A stretch of DNA of 58,998 nucleotides from Candidatus Cryosericum terrychapinii (GCF_003570925.1 NZ_QXIS01000020.1:1-58998), one strand, 5' to 3'; numbered from the stretch's first letter, positions 17,046 through 25,279 are shown. The notes: generated from the sequence alone by a model not told the origin. Numbers and translations are program-made.

Positions 17046-18512
17046 CTAGCTCCTGGATGGTGTCCGACGATGTGCAAGCACGCGGAACATGAAGTAGAAG
17101 ATACTCCCTACGCGCCGTACACGGCTTGGTTGGACAACCAGCCTGTACAACCACTCCGTGCCGGTCTTCTGAACGAATCGCGGCGCTCGGCGGACAAGTC
17201 CGCTCCAGACATCAAATGTGCCGCCTACGCCAATGGCGATAGAGATACCCATGTCGCGGTGGTGCCAGATCCACTTCTCCTGGGCTCCTCCACCCATGCC
17301 GACCAGGAGAATATCGACGTGTGCCGCCATAATTTCCTGGATCAGGTGCGCTTCTTCTGCTGCGTCAAAGTAGCCGGAATGGAAACCGACGACATGAAGA
17401 CCAGGATAACGGGTCATGACGTTGGAGGCGGCCCGCTCGACGATATCCGGCTTTGCACCGAGGAAGTACACGCGGTAACCCTTGCGCTCGGCGAGTGCCA
17501 ACAGAGAACCCGAGAACTCGATGCCGGGTATGCGGTTCTCAATGCGCGGGCCCAGCATACGCGCTCCCCATACGATACCAACGCCGTCGGCAATGACAAG
17601 ATTCGCCTGCTGGACAATCTCGAGAAACTCAGCGTCTCTGAACGCACGAGCTGCCATCTCGCCATTGAGCGTCACGACGAGATGAGGCACTCCGCTTCTG
17701 ACGAAACCGTCGGCTATCTCGAGAAGCTCGTCAATATCCCTGTTGCTGATAGAAATGCCAAAGAAGTCGATGGTGTCGACATGTTCCCGAGGTGACCGGA
17801 GCACAATACCGACGAACCGCGGAAGCGAAAGGATGCGAGGCAGCCGCTTGGGATCAAGCACAAACCGGTACAGCCACTCAAGGCCGAGTCTCTGGACGCG
17901 GGCAGGTGCGCGCTTGAACTCGCCCGACAGGACGTTGTAGCTTCCTCCCACACCCATGGCAAACGGAACGCCCATCGCGCTAAAGTTGCTGGCAAGAAAC
18001 TTCTCCTGCTTGGGACTGCCCATGCCGACGAATATGATATCCGCCTTGGCAGCGGCGATCTCTGCAACCAGGCCGGGTTCGTCTGCAACAGTAAAGTATC
18101 CGTCGTGTGAACCGGCCACGACGAGGCCAGGGTATCTCTCCTCCACGATTGTCACGACACTGGAGAGTACTTCCGGGCGTGATCCAAGAAGAAAGAGCCG
18201 CCATCCATGAGCATCTGCCAGCTCAAGCAGCCGCAAGAATAGGTCGACACCGGTGACCCGGGTCTTGATACGCTTGTGGTAGAACACGCGCGAAGCCCAC
18301 ATGATCCCTATGCCATCGCAGAAATTCAGGTCGCTCTTGCGCAGGACCTTCTCAAGAGCTTTGTCCCGTTTGGCCTTGATAACCTTCTCAGGATTGATGG
18401 CTACACCCATATGGGGGGTGCCAGACGCGACGAAGCCCTCGACAGCAGCGAGAGCTTCGTCCATGTCCAGGTTGTCGACCGGAATACCGGCGACGTGGAT
18501 TCGTTCAGCCAT
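17046..18512 (-). CDS. Tandem double WecG/TagA/CpsF glycosyltransferase
   Basis: Two complete TagA-type (GT26) domains in one 488-residue protein: residues about 1-242 and 245-488. TagA enzymes transfer ManNAc or related sugars to lipid-linked GlcNAc. Both halves keep the central Asp (FCDGIGIMW and IADGVGIVWG), the R-V/I-x-G-V/I-(D/E) turn, and WLYR near the end (WLYRFVLDPKRLPR, WLYRLVVQPSRVRR). They differ at the usual G-S-P-K-Q-E box: half 1 has GMGSPKQEKF, half 2 has GMGGGAQEKWIW. The N-terminal box is INPEK in half 1 and LNGEM in half 2. Half 2 may therefore use a different substrate or have a regulatory role. Single-domain proteins are the norm. Confidence 0.92.
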   Translation of the reverse strand: MAERIHVAGIPVDNLDMDEALAAVEGFVASGTPHMGVAINPEKVIKAKRDKALEKVLRKSDLNFCDGIGIMWASRVFYHKRIKTRVTGVDLFLRLLELADAHGWRLFLLGSRPEVLSSVVTIVEERYPGLVVAGSHDGYFTVADEPGLVAEIAAAKADIIFVGMGSPKQEKFLASNFSAMGVPFAMGVGGSYNVLSGEFKRAPARVQRLGLEWLYRFVLDPKRLPRILSLPRFVGIVLRSPREHVDTIDFFGISISNRDIDELLEIADGFVRSGVPHLVVTLNGEMAARAFRDAEFLEIVQQANLVIADGVGIVWGARMLGPRIENRIPGIEFSGSLLALAERKGYRVYFLGAKPDIVERAASNVMTRYPGLHVVGFHSGYFDAAEEAHLIQEIMAAHVDILLVGMGGGAQEKWIWHHRDMGISIAIGVGGTFDVWSGLVRRAPRFVQKTGTEWLYRLVVQPSRVRRVGSIFYFMFRVLAHRRTPSRS

Positions 18513-18535
18513 TGTCCGGAGGGCGCGTCTGCGTT

Positions 18536-19840
18536 CTACAGACGAACGTACCAGGGTTGCTGGAGGACGTCGGCGTCATGTTCGAACACTCCCCTGAAGT
18601 CACATAGAATCAGGCGGCCAGCTGCTACCACAACGAGCTTCTTTACGCGCTCATAGTCCACATTGCCCTGTCGGATGGGCAGGACGAGTGCGTTTGCCCA
18701 CAACGAGCCCGCATCGATGTCCGTCTCGCGTCCGAATTCCCTGGGCACCTCAGCAACACTGTCGAGAACACGCACCTCGGCTCCCGCCTTCGCAAGCGCC
18801 GTGGCAAGGTCGACGGCTGGACTCCCAGTTACATCGTCCGAGTAGTCCTTCATGGCGATACCGACGAACAGTACATGCTTGCCCGCGAGCCCACCCATCC
18901 TCCTCGACATGCGCCCGGCAATGTAACCAGGCTGAGCGGCGTTCGCCTGACGCGCAGAGATGAAGGTCGGCAGCAGGTCGTCGCATTCGTCTTGACTTGA
19001 GAGCGAACCGAACAGATAGGGCGAGGCATAGGGGATGCAGTGCCCCCCGACGCCGATGCCAGGCATGAGAATCTTGACTCTTGAGTGGGTATTGCAGGCC
19101 TCAACCAGTTCCCACGTGGGAATGTCGAAGTGATTCGCGAAGCGCGCCAGTTGGTCGGCAACTGCAATGTTGACGTCCCGCTGAGCATTCTCGAACATCT
19201 TCGCCGCTTCCACAAGTTCGATGGAGGACGCTTTGAAGACGGGTTCACGGTTGACGGCTCCGAGCACCTGGATCGCGCGGTCGAGACTTCTTCCGTTAAT
19301 TCCCCCGACGACCAGTGGCATATTGCGGAACTCATCATAGGCGTGCCCTTCAGCTATCCGCTCCGACGAATATGCGAGATCAAAGTCGGTGCCGGCTACG
19401 AGGCCGCTTGTGCGCTCCAAGGTCGAGAGCACGAGGCCGCGAGTCGTGCCAACAGGTACGGTGGACCGGCAGATGACGAGATCCCCTCTCTTAAGCAGCT
19501 TGCCGAGCTCGGTACAGGCACCCGTGAGCATGCCCATGTCCAGGGACCATGCATGGTCGATGGGGATGCCAACTGTGATAATGAAGGTCGCCACGTCCTT
19601 CGGGAGTTCGTCGAACTTGCTGGTGACGTTCAGGCTGCCATTTGCAAGACACGTTCGGAGGACGTCGTTAACCGGTATGCCGTCGAAGTCCTCGTGCATT
19701 CCGAGCGAAGATGTCTTGATCGACTCGATACGACGCGGGTCAATATCGACTCCGGAGACTTGAAATCCATCCAGCGCATACGTGAGCGCAAGAGGCAAGC
19801 CAACATAGCCAAGACCGACCATTGCAAGCTTCCTTTCCAT
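18536..19840 (-). CDS. UDP-sugar 6-dehydrogenase, UDP-ManNAc dehydrogenase type
   Basis: NAD-dependent four-electron oxidation of a nucleotide sugar to its uronic acid. It has 434 residues with the Rossmann start KLAMVGLGYVGLPLALTYA, STVPVGTTRGLV, SSERIAEGHAYDEF and the catalytic Cys in GIGVGGHCIPYASPY. SSERIAEG and the C-terminal layout favour the WecC/WbpA group over UDP-glucose dehydrogenase. The ATG at 19840 is preceded by GGAGG with a 5-base spacer; another ATG lies 4 codons upstream. With TagA and CsaB next to it, a ManNAc(A)-containing polymer is the likely product. Confidence 0.87.
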   Translation of the reverse strand: MERKLAMVGLGYVGLPLALTYALDGFQVSGVDIDPRRIESIKTSSLGMHEDFDGIPVNDVLRTCLANGSLNVTSKFDELPKDVATFIITVGIPIDHAWSLDMGMLTGACTELGKLLKRGDLVICRSTVPVGTTRGLVLSTLERTSGLVAGTDFDLAYSSERIAEGHAYDEFRNMPLVVGGINGRSLDRAIQVLGAVNREPVFKASSIELVEAAKMFENAQRDVNIAVADQLARFANHFDIPTWELVEACNTHSRVKILMPGIGVGGHCIPYASPYLFGSLSSQDECDDLLPTFISARQANAAQPGYIAGRMSRRMGGLAGKHVLFVGIAMKDYSDDVTGSPAVDLATALAKAGAEVRVLDSVAEVPREFGRETDIDAGSLWANALVLPIRQGNVDYERVKKLVVVAAGRLILCDFRGVFEHDADVLQQPWYVRL

Positions 19841-19854
19841 CTTTTCCTCCATAT

Positions 19855-21000
19855 TCAGGACTGGTGGTGTGCCAACGTGTCAAGCACGCGGTCGAATTCG
19901 GCAATCCGGAACGACCAGTCAAACCGTCGGGATGACTGCACGCGGTAGCGGCGCAGCTCGAGTGAATCTGTATCGATGGTGTCTTGCACCGCGGCAACAA
20001 ACTCCTGAGGGGTGGACGAGAGCCGCACCATGTCTTCGCCGAATGCTCCAAGGGCGTGGATTGTCGACGAGACCACCGGCAGTCCGGCCGCAACATATTC
20101 GTAGAACTTCAGCGGGTCGACGCCTAACGTCAGCGGCGATTCAAGGAAGGGGATCAGTGCGACGTCGTAGTGGGGAGCTTCCTGTGCGATCGCAGCCTGT
20201 GAGAGCGTCCCCTTGAAGACGATGTTGGCATGGACGGCCAGTTCATTACGGACAGCCGGCAGAGCCTCGCCGAAGCAGTCGATCTCGCAGTCTGGATACG
20301 CGGCAGCAACGGCGCCAAGTGCCTGCACGTCGAACCATTCGCGCATTGCTCCGACGTACAGGAATCTGCGCTGCCTCGGCAGTGTGGTCAACGTGTCAAG
20401 CCAAGTCATGGCGGGCGCGGCGAACAGCTCGTGGTCCACGCCATTCTGGATCAGGCTGACCTTGTCCTCGTGCGACGAAAACTTGCCGGCAATGGTTTCA
20501 TTGGTCGCGATCACAGCAGATGCAATGTCGGCAGTCTGTCCCTCGAGGCGGTCGACGGTAGCCTTGTCCAAGAGTCCAGGATAGGCGCTGTGGTCGTCCA
20601 CGCAGTCGTACACGACCGGAGCGCCAAGCAGCCGTAGTGCTCTCGGGACAAACGGCAGATAGGTCAGGATGATGCCGGCTTCGGTCGTCCAGTTACCAGC
20701 GAGACTCTGCAGGTAGCGGTAGTAGGTGAGCGAGTCGTGATCTGCCACGCGCTCGTACTTCTTGAAGCACGGAAGCCACGGCGTGGGCGACGCGGTCCAC
20801 ATGTGGTCTCCCTGCTCGTGCGTGCCCGACCGCCAAGCATTTAACTTCCACCACTGCTTCGGACGGGCTAGCGCGAGCCAGGTTATCGGGGCCTCGACGT
20901 AGAGAACGTCATAGCCTCGTTCGGTCAATCGGCGTGCAAAACGCTGTTTTCGGCTCGGGAACGAATGATAGTTGTTGGTGCTGAGAACAAGTGCCTTCAC
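19855..21000 (-). CDS. Glycosyltransferase, GT-B fold (family 4-like)
   Basis: 381-residue cytoplasmic or membrane-associated sugar transferase. It shows a two-domain GT-B layout. The N-terminal part has RKQRFARRLTERGYDVLYVE and VVYDCVDDHSAYPG, and the donor-binding C-terminal part has FLYVGAMREWFDVQAL and LIPFLESPLTLGVDPLKFYE. The last stretch, with P-L-K-x-x-E-Y, is the usual E-x7-E-like donor site. The GTG at 21000 overlaps the stop of the polymerase gene (GTGA). An open frame extends upstream but reads through the neighbouring gene. Sugar specificity cannot be told. Confidence 0.85.
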   Translation of the reverse strand: MKALVLSTNNYHSFPSRKQRFARRLTERGYDVLYVEAPITWLALARPKQWWKLNAWRSGTHEQGDHMWTASPTPWLPCFKKYERVADHDSLTYYRYLQSLAGNWTTEAGIILTYLPFVPRALRLLGAPVVYDCVDDHSAYPGLLDKATVDRLEGQTADIASAVIATNETIAGKFSSHEDKVSLIQNGVDHELFAAPAMTWLDTLTTLPRQRRFLYVGAMREWFDVQALGAVAAAYPDCEIDCFGEALPAVRNELAVHANIVFKGTLSQAAIAQEAPHYDVALIPFLESPLTLGVDPLKFYEYVAAGLPVVSSTIHALGAFGEDMVRLSSTPQEFVAAVQDTIDTDSLELRRYRVQSSRRFDWSFRIAEFDRVLDTLAHHQS

Positions 21001-22217
21001 TCGTCTGCCTCGGGAACAGCGCCGAGGGCGAAAAGGCTCCACATAACAAGTGCTATTGCCCACGAGTCGAGAAGGTTGTCCGTGAACAGGTTGACCAGAA
21101 GCGCAAGAAGTCCCACCGACGCGAACAGCCAGAGCTTGTCCTTCGAGCGGAAGAAGCGTGTGGCGACGCAGGCGAAGGCGCTCGACAACCATGAGACATA
21201 CAAAGCGAAGCCGATCATACCCGTCTCGGTAAGCACGCGAATCCACACCGAATCCATGGAGATGCCCGTGAAGTAGCCATACTTCTGAGCGGCGGAACCT
21301 CCAAACGTGCCAAGACCACTTCCAAGAAGAGGGTGATCAATGAGATTCACAAAGGCCTGCCTCCAACGGAACAGGCGACCGAGGTTGTTGCTCTTGTCGA
21401 CATAGGTTGAACTGAGCAGGTTGGTCATACGGAGTCGGAACGTTGGGACAGCGATGAGGATACCTGCGCCGGCAGCGGCAAACACCACCGCAAGTGCGGG
21501 GTTCAGTATGAAGAGTCCGACGAAGAAGGACCCCGCGGCCGACAACCAGGCGGCTCGCGTCAGGGTGAGAAGGAATCCGCTGCCCATAACCAGGACGCAT
21601 CCTACTGCAATCCCTCGCTCGTACCACCTTGTCCGCACGACGGCCATGTACACACCCAGGGGGATGATGGTCTCGAGGTAGCCAGCAAGAACATTGGGGC
21701 TGCCGAACAGCGAGAACGCCCGACTACTGATAACCCCCGTCTCGGTGGCGTCAAGCCACTGAGCAGGTATCGGAACCTTCCGGACATACTGATAAACACC
21801 GATGAAGGCCACAATAGTGGCACTCGCCACAAGGTGCGGCAGCGTCTCGCGCAGGAGACCACCGGCATCCCCGTCGACGAGGAGCCAAAGGATGACAAAA
21901 GCCATGAATGGTTCAAACGCCAGGCGGGCTTCTTGAATGTACGCGCCAATGTAATACGTGTTCGCTGCGTAGCTCAGAAGCGTCACAGAAAGAAACAGCA
22001 GCGCCGTCAGAACGACGGGTGAAGTCACGAGACGCCCGATCTTCCGCCAGCTCGTCGTGACGGCGAAGACAAGGAAAACCAGGAGCATGATCTCTTCCCA
22101 CAGGTTGGCAAGAGGCAGATTGGCCTTCCGGATCATCCAGTTGACAAGAGGGTAATAGGCGACCAGCAGGAGAAAAGCTTTCGCTGCCAACCGCCTCCTG
22201 GTGCAGTTGAGGTTCAT
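20997..22217 (-). CDS. O-antigen ligase / polymerase family membrane protein
   Basis: 406-residue polytopic membrane protein with about eleven hydrophobic segments. The large external loop holds the Wzy_C region RLFRWRQAFVNLIDHPLLGS followed by GLGTFGGSAA, the motif by which the family is recognised. Such proteins either polymerise lipid-linked repeat units or ligate glycans. In a cluster ending in an LCP ligase, a polymerase role is more likely than O-antigen ligation. It ends PEADE and overlaps the next glycosyltransferase. Confidence 0.85.
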   Translation of the reverse strand: MNLNCTRRRLAAKAFLLLVAYYPLVNWMIRKANLPLANLWEEIMLLVFLVFAVTTSWRKIGRLVTSPVVLTALLFLSVTLLSYAANTYYIGAYIQEARLAFEPFMAFVILWLLVDGDAGGLLRETLPHLVASATIVAFIGVYQYVRKVPIPAQWLDATETGVISSRAFSLFGSPNVLAGYLETIIPLGVYMAVVRTRWYERGIAVGCVLVMGSGFLLTLTRAAWLSAAGSFFVGLFILNPALAVVFAAAGAGILIAVPTFRLRMTNLLSSTYVDKSNNLGRLFRWRQAFVNLIDHPLLGSGLGTFGGSAAQKYGYFTGISMDSVWIRVLTETGMIGFALYVSWLSSAFACVATRFFRSKDKLWLFASVGLLALLVNLFTDNLLDSWAIALVMWSLFALGAVPEADE

Positions 22218-22224
22218 TTGGTCC

Positions 22225-22683
22225 CTATGGGAGATCCTGCACCGTCAGGATACGTGTCCACACCTTCCAGGTGTCTCCATACACGGCAACGTTCGCTCCG
22301 GCGAGGATCTTGTCACGGGCGTACATGTATGCCCACGCAACCTTCGCGTCGACGGATTGTGCCGTGATAACGACGTCCTTGAGGATCGGGTGCTTGTCGA
22401 CGTGAAGCTCCCCTTTGCTGTCAAACGCGTCCACCTCGGCTGGTGATGTCGTGATATTTGTAATCGTAAAACACTTCTTGCCCGTCTCGTCATAGATGGG
22501 GGCACCGGTCTTGATCTCTGCGGCGGTCTCCGGCTCGATTCCGTACGCGAGGAACGTGGCCTCGATCCGCTTGCCGCTGAGACCCTTCGCTCCGGTAGAG
22601 GGGTGCGTAAGCTTATAAGCTGCGACGACACCCGCGACGACGACGAGTGCAAGAACGAGTCCAACAATCCATTTGTTTCTCAT
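22225..22683 (-). CDS. DUF4330-like membrane-anchored protein
   Basis: 152 residues: one N-terminal membrane segment (WIVGLVLALVVVAGVVAAYK) and an extracellular all-beta-looking part (IYDETGKKCFTITNITTSPA, DVVITAQSVDAKVAWAYMY, VWTRILTVQDL). Layout and gene context match DUF4330 proteins found in polysaccharide clusters; function unknown. It overlaps the GT2 gene by 4 bases (ATGA), so the two are translationally coupled. It could assist export or polymerisation. Confidence 0.6.
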   Translation of the reverse strand: MRNKWIVGLVLALVVVAGVVAAYKLTHPSTGAKGLSGKRIEATFLAYGIEPETAAEIKTGAPIYDETGKKCFTITNITTSPAEVDAFDSKGELHVDKHPILKDVVITAQSVDAKVAWAYMYARDKILAGANVAVYGDTWKVWTRILTVQDLP

Positions 22684-23606
22684 ATGGTACGACCCCCTTG
22701 TATGAGTTCGCCCTTTTGGCCGCGGAGGCCGTCTGAGACGCCCCTCGCGAAGCAGTACAGAAAGGCACGACGATTACTGTAGAGAAGCACAATCGAAATG
22801 AAACGCCGAACTGCGAAGAGAGGAAGGAACAGTGCCAGAAAACGGGATCGCGCGAGGAGCCGGCGCTGCGTTAGAATGCAGTTCCGGGTCCCATAGTACA
22901 AGCGCCATGGCTGGTCGACCAGGACGGCAAGGGACCTTCCGAGAAACCGTATCTGCCTGCGGTTGGCCGAAGGATGCAGCAGCCGGCTCGCGGGGATGCC
23001 GTAGCCATGGAATCCAGCCAACGTTGCTCTCAGAGTGAACTCCGTGTCGTCGTACCATCCATACAGCGACGCGTCGAAGATACCGGCTTCAAGGAGCAGG
23101 GAAGACGGAACGAACAGACCTGCCATGGCACAGGCGTCAAAGGAAAATTCAGCATCCTGATAGCGTTCCCGGGGCACAGGCTTGAGCATCCCAATCCGGC
23201 GACTGTAAGTGAACGAGTTGAAGAAAGGGAGTTCCGGCTGTGGCTTATTGTAGCATACAGAGCGGAAGTACGTTCGCACGCCGTGCGTTTCAGCAACTTG
23301 TATGAGGCGCTTCAGGGCGTCTGGGTCGGCGACGACATCGTCGTCGAGCATCCATACCCAGTCGGCTTGGAGCTCGAGTGCCTTCTGCTGAGCGATGGCT
23401 GCACCTCCTGCCGGCCCACTGTTGTGCTCCAGGCGAACGATATCAACGTCCTGCTGGTATTCCTGCGGAGGCGTGTACGGGAAGGCGGATCCATTGTCGA
23501 CGACGACGACCCGGTCGGGTCGCTGGGTGCCGTGCAGGATCGACGCCAGACAGCACGATGCCATTTCGGGGCGGTCCAAGGTGATGACAACAGCAATAAC
23601 GCTCAT
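22680..23606 (-). CDS. Glycosyltransferase family 2
   Basis: 308-residue GT-A transferase. The nucleotide-sugar fold starts VIAVVITLDRPEMASCCLAS and VVVVDNGSAF. The divalent-metal motif is WMLDDDVVADPDAL. The acceptor region DACAMAGLFVPSSLLLEAG with GWYDDTEFTLRA resembles rhamnosyl- and galactofuranosyl-transferases. A hydrophobic C-terminal stretch (FLALFLPLFAVRRFISIVLL) suggests membrane contact. The ATG at 23606 matches the family N-terminus but has no clear ribosome-binding site; an in-frame GTG 5 codons upstream is possible. Confidence 0.87.
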   Translation of the reverse strand: MSVIAVVITLDRPEMASCCLASILHGTQRPDRVVVVDNGSAFPYTPPQEYQQDVDIVRLEHNSGPAGGAAIAQQKALELQADWVWMLDDDVVADPDALKRLIQVAETHGVRTYFRSVCYNKPQPELPFFNSFTYSRRIGMLKPVPRERYQDAEFSFDACAMAGLFVPSSLLLEAGIFDASLYGWYDDTEFTLRATLAGFHGYGIPASRLLHPSANRRQIRFLGRSLAVLVDQPWRLYYGTRNCILTQRRLLARSRFLALFLPLFAVRRFISIVLLYSNRRAFLYCFARGVSDGLRGQKGELIQGGRTI

Positions 23607-23664
23607 GAAGCACCGTTGCACGGTTGTTGCCAACTCCAGGCGGAGGCCCCGTTCGTCTGGGCTC

Positions 23665-24645
23665 CTAGTTGGACGGAACGAGCGGACTGAACTGTGGAGC
23701 AATCTTCGATTGCAAGGCATCCAGGTCCGGGATAACGTACGACGTTCCCCCGATAGTCCCCGGCACTCCGGGGAATGGGATCGTGGTTACTTCCTTGTCG
23801 GTCGTATTCTTGAAAGCAAGGGCGATGCGAAGCATGTCGTTCGGGAGAAGGTCTGTCACAACAGCATTCTCGACGGCACGGATGACAGTGGGCAATTTCC
23901 AGACGTTGCGAAGCGAGGTGGTCTGGGCTACGATAGCTTTGAGAAGAGCCTTCTGACGAACAACACGTCCCAATTCCTCTCCGTTCGAGGAGCCAAAGTC
24001 ACCGATTGCATCATGACGAAAGCGGGCGTACTCCAGAGCCGTCTTGCCGTCCATGTGCTGTACTCCCGGTTTCAGGTTGATAAGAGTGTCCGCTGCTTTG
24101 TAGTACATCGCCTTTTCGACGTTGATGGTCACGCCTCCCAGGGCATCGATGACCTTCTCAAACCCGGCGAAGTCAGCCTTTGCATAGTAGTTGACCTTGA
24201 TGCCGGGGATCATCGCCTCGACCGTCTTCTCGAGAAGTTCGATTCCGCCATCGGAAAAGTAGTCGGAGTTTACTGTAGCATTGATCTTGTCATAGCCGTG
24301 TCCCGGAATGTTGACACGGGAATCCCTGGGGATCGACATGACCGACATGGTGCGGGAGACTGGATCGAGGCCGATGAGCATGATGCTGTCAGCGCGACCT
24401 GGATCGTTCGTGGCCCGTGAGTCAACGCCGACGACCAGGATGTTGACTCGTCCCTGCAGGTTAAGAGCCGATTTCGTGGCATCTGCATTGGGGTTGATCG
24501 AGCGGAGAGAACTGTAGAGAGAGATGACACTGTAGCCGGCAAAACAGACCACAATGGTCAAAATCGAGATAACAGCTATGAGAAGCGTCTTGCGGACCTT
24601 TGTCCACCGAGCAGAGCCCATCAGTCCTTTGGTTTTCATGTTCAT
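23665..24645 (-). CDS. LytR-CpsA-Psr (LCP) family cell-wall polymer ligase
   Basis: Transfers lipid-linked glycopolymers to peptidoglycan on the outer face of the membrane. 326 residues with one N-terminal membrane helix (LLIAVISILTIVVCFAGYSV). The LCP domain follows: VNILVVGVDSR, RADSIMLIGLDP with MSIPRDSRVNIPG (pyrophosphate-binding Arg and Asp residues), KINATVNSDYFSDGG, LGGVTINVEK, and YARFRHDAIGDFGS with R-V-V-R-Q. The ATG at 24645 with AAGGA 8 bases upstream is preferred; a GTG two codons earlier also fits. It is the first gene of the polysaccharide operon. Confidence 0.93.
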   Translation of the reverse strand: MNMKTKGLMGSARWTKVRKTLLIAVISILTIVVCFAGYSVISLYSSLRSINPNADATKSALNLQGRVNILVVGVDSRATNDPGRADSIMLIGLDPVSRTMSVMSIPRDSRVNIPGHGYDKINATVNSDYFSDGGIELLEKTVEAMIPGIKVNYYAKADFAGFEKVIDALGGVTINVEKAMYYKAADTLINLKPGVQHMDGKTALEYARFRHDAIGDFGSSNGEELGRVVRQKALLKAIVAQTTSLRNVWKLPTVIRAVENAVVTDLLPNDMLRIALAFKNTTDKEVTTIPFPGVPGTIGGTSYVIPDLDALQSKIAPQFSPLVPSN

Positions 24646-24666
24646 TGGCACATTCCTTCACCTGGA

Positions 24667-24713
24667 AGTCCAGATCTACGCATCTGGGTACTCAAAGAGT
24701 ACGCAGTTGGACT
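24667..24713 (-). promoter_or_regulatory. Structured 5' leader of the LCP gene
   Basis: Three nested or alternative inverted repeats in 47 bases just upstream of the LCP start. They are a hairpin GTACTC/GAGTAC (24688-24693, 24697-24702), a hairpin CCAGAT/ATCTGG (24670-24675, 24682-24687), and an outer AGTCCA/TGGACT pair (24667-24672, 24708-24713). The outer pair shares three bases with the CCAGAT arm, so the two cannot form together. Either RNA switching or protein operators would explain it. Confidence 0.45.
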
Positions 24714-24769
24714 GACTGCGCAAGACGCGAACACTGAAGGAATGCGTCGGTTTCGATGCACTGTCCTGC
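24714..24769. other. Spacer with no recognised feature
   Basis: Short gap between the LCP leader and the pyrophosphatase remnant. A weak promoter-like pair for the LCP operon (TTGCGC, then TACTCT 16 bases on, minus strand) ends inside the leader structure; nothing stronger was seen. Confidence 0.3.
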
Positions 24770-24877
24770 CTACTTCATGAACAGTGGAAGAAAACTAAGC
24801 GAAACCACCGACAAGAGTTTGATAAGGATGTTCAGTGAAGGTCCTGCAGTGTCCTTCAGTGGGTCGCCAACGAGGAG
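24770..24877 (-). pseudogene. hppA: 3' remnant of a membrane-bound pyrophosphatase gene (hppA)
   Basis: On the minus strand the last 33 codons before a TAG stop read [18 protein letters not shown] followed by [15 protein letters not shown]. This matches the highly conserved C-terminus of proton- or sodium-pumping pyrophosphatases (T-V-G-D-P-F-K-D-T-x-G-P-x-x-N-x-x-I-K). The segment just before it should read like H-K-A-A-V-V-G-D-T but does not, in any frame. The open frame instead runs back into tRNA-Thr. Only about 5 percent of the gene remains, so this is a deletion relic. The residues are little changed, suggesting a fairly recent event. Whether an intact hppA exists elsewhere is unknown. 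Confidence 0.75.
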
Positions 24878-24978
24878 CCATGAACGAGAATGAGAGGATA
24901 GCGAACTGATGCTTGCGAAGGAATATTCATTACGAGGGTCCTCGAGCGCTGGGCGTCGCGAGTAGGAGCGAAAAACAG
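24878..24978. other. Spacer between tRNA-Thr and the hppA remnant
   Basis: About 100 bases downstream of the Asp-Gly-Thr tRNA cluster. After tRNA-Thr the minus strand reads a T run (CTGTTTTTCGC) without a clear preceding hairpin other than the tRNA itself. Nothing else was recognised. Confidence 0.3.
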
Positions 24979-25054
24979 TGGAGCCGGCGATCTGATTTGA
25001 ACAGACGACCTGCTGATTACGGATCAGCTGCTCTACCAACTGAGCTACGCCGGC
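24979..25054 (-). tRNA. tRNA-Thr (CGT)
   Basis: 76 bases including encoded CCA. Acceptor stem GCCGGCG/CGCCGGC; anticodon loop TCCGTAA gives anticodon CGT, reading ACG. Third gene of the Asp-Gly-Thr cluster. Confidence 0.95.
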
Positions 25055-25086
25055 ACACAACTAGGCAACTGGCCAGAACAAAAAAA

Positions 25087-25161
25087 TGGAGCGGAAGACG
25101 GGATTCGGACCCGCGACAACTGCCTTGGCAAGGCAGAGCTCTACCCCTGAGCTACTCCCGC
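25087..25161 (-). tRNA. tRNA-Gly (GCC)
   Basis: 75 bases including encoded CCA. Acceptor GCGGGAG/CTTCCGC with one G-U pair; anticodon stem CTGCC/GGCAG with loop TTGCCAA, anticodon GCC. Confidence 0.95.
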
Positions 25162-25163
25162 TC

Positions 25164-25241
25164 TGGCGGGATCGACGGGATTTGAACCCGTGGTCTCCGG
25201 CGTGACAGGCCAGCGTGTTAGACCAGCTACACCACGACCCC
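25164..25241 (-). tRNA. tRNA-Asp (GTC)
   Basis: 78 bases including encoded CCA. Acceptor GGGGTCG/CGATCCC; loop CTGTCAC gives anticodon GTC. Only two bases separate it from tRNA-Gly, so the two must be cut from one precursor. First of its cluster, with its own promoter 12 bases upstream. Confidence 0.95.
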
Positions 25242-25252
25242 GTACCATACTT

Positions 25253-25279
25253 AGTATAGATTGTTCCACAAAAAGTCAA
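25253..25279 (-). promoter_or_regulatory. Promoter of the tRNA-Asp-Gly-Thr cluster
   Basis: Minus-strand -35 TTGACT (25274-25279) and -10 TATACT (25253-25258), 15-base spacer. The predicted start is a few bases before tRNA-Asp. Confidence 0.6.

Noticed and set aside
24770-25060. 96-codon minus-strand frame as an intact small gene
   Set aside because: Its first third is tRNA-Thr sequence and its end is the hppA remnant, so it is a chance fusion of both.
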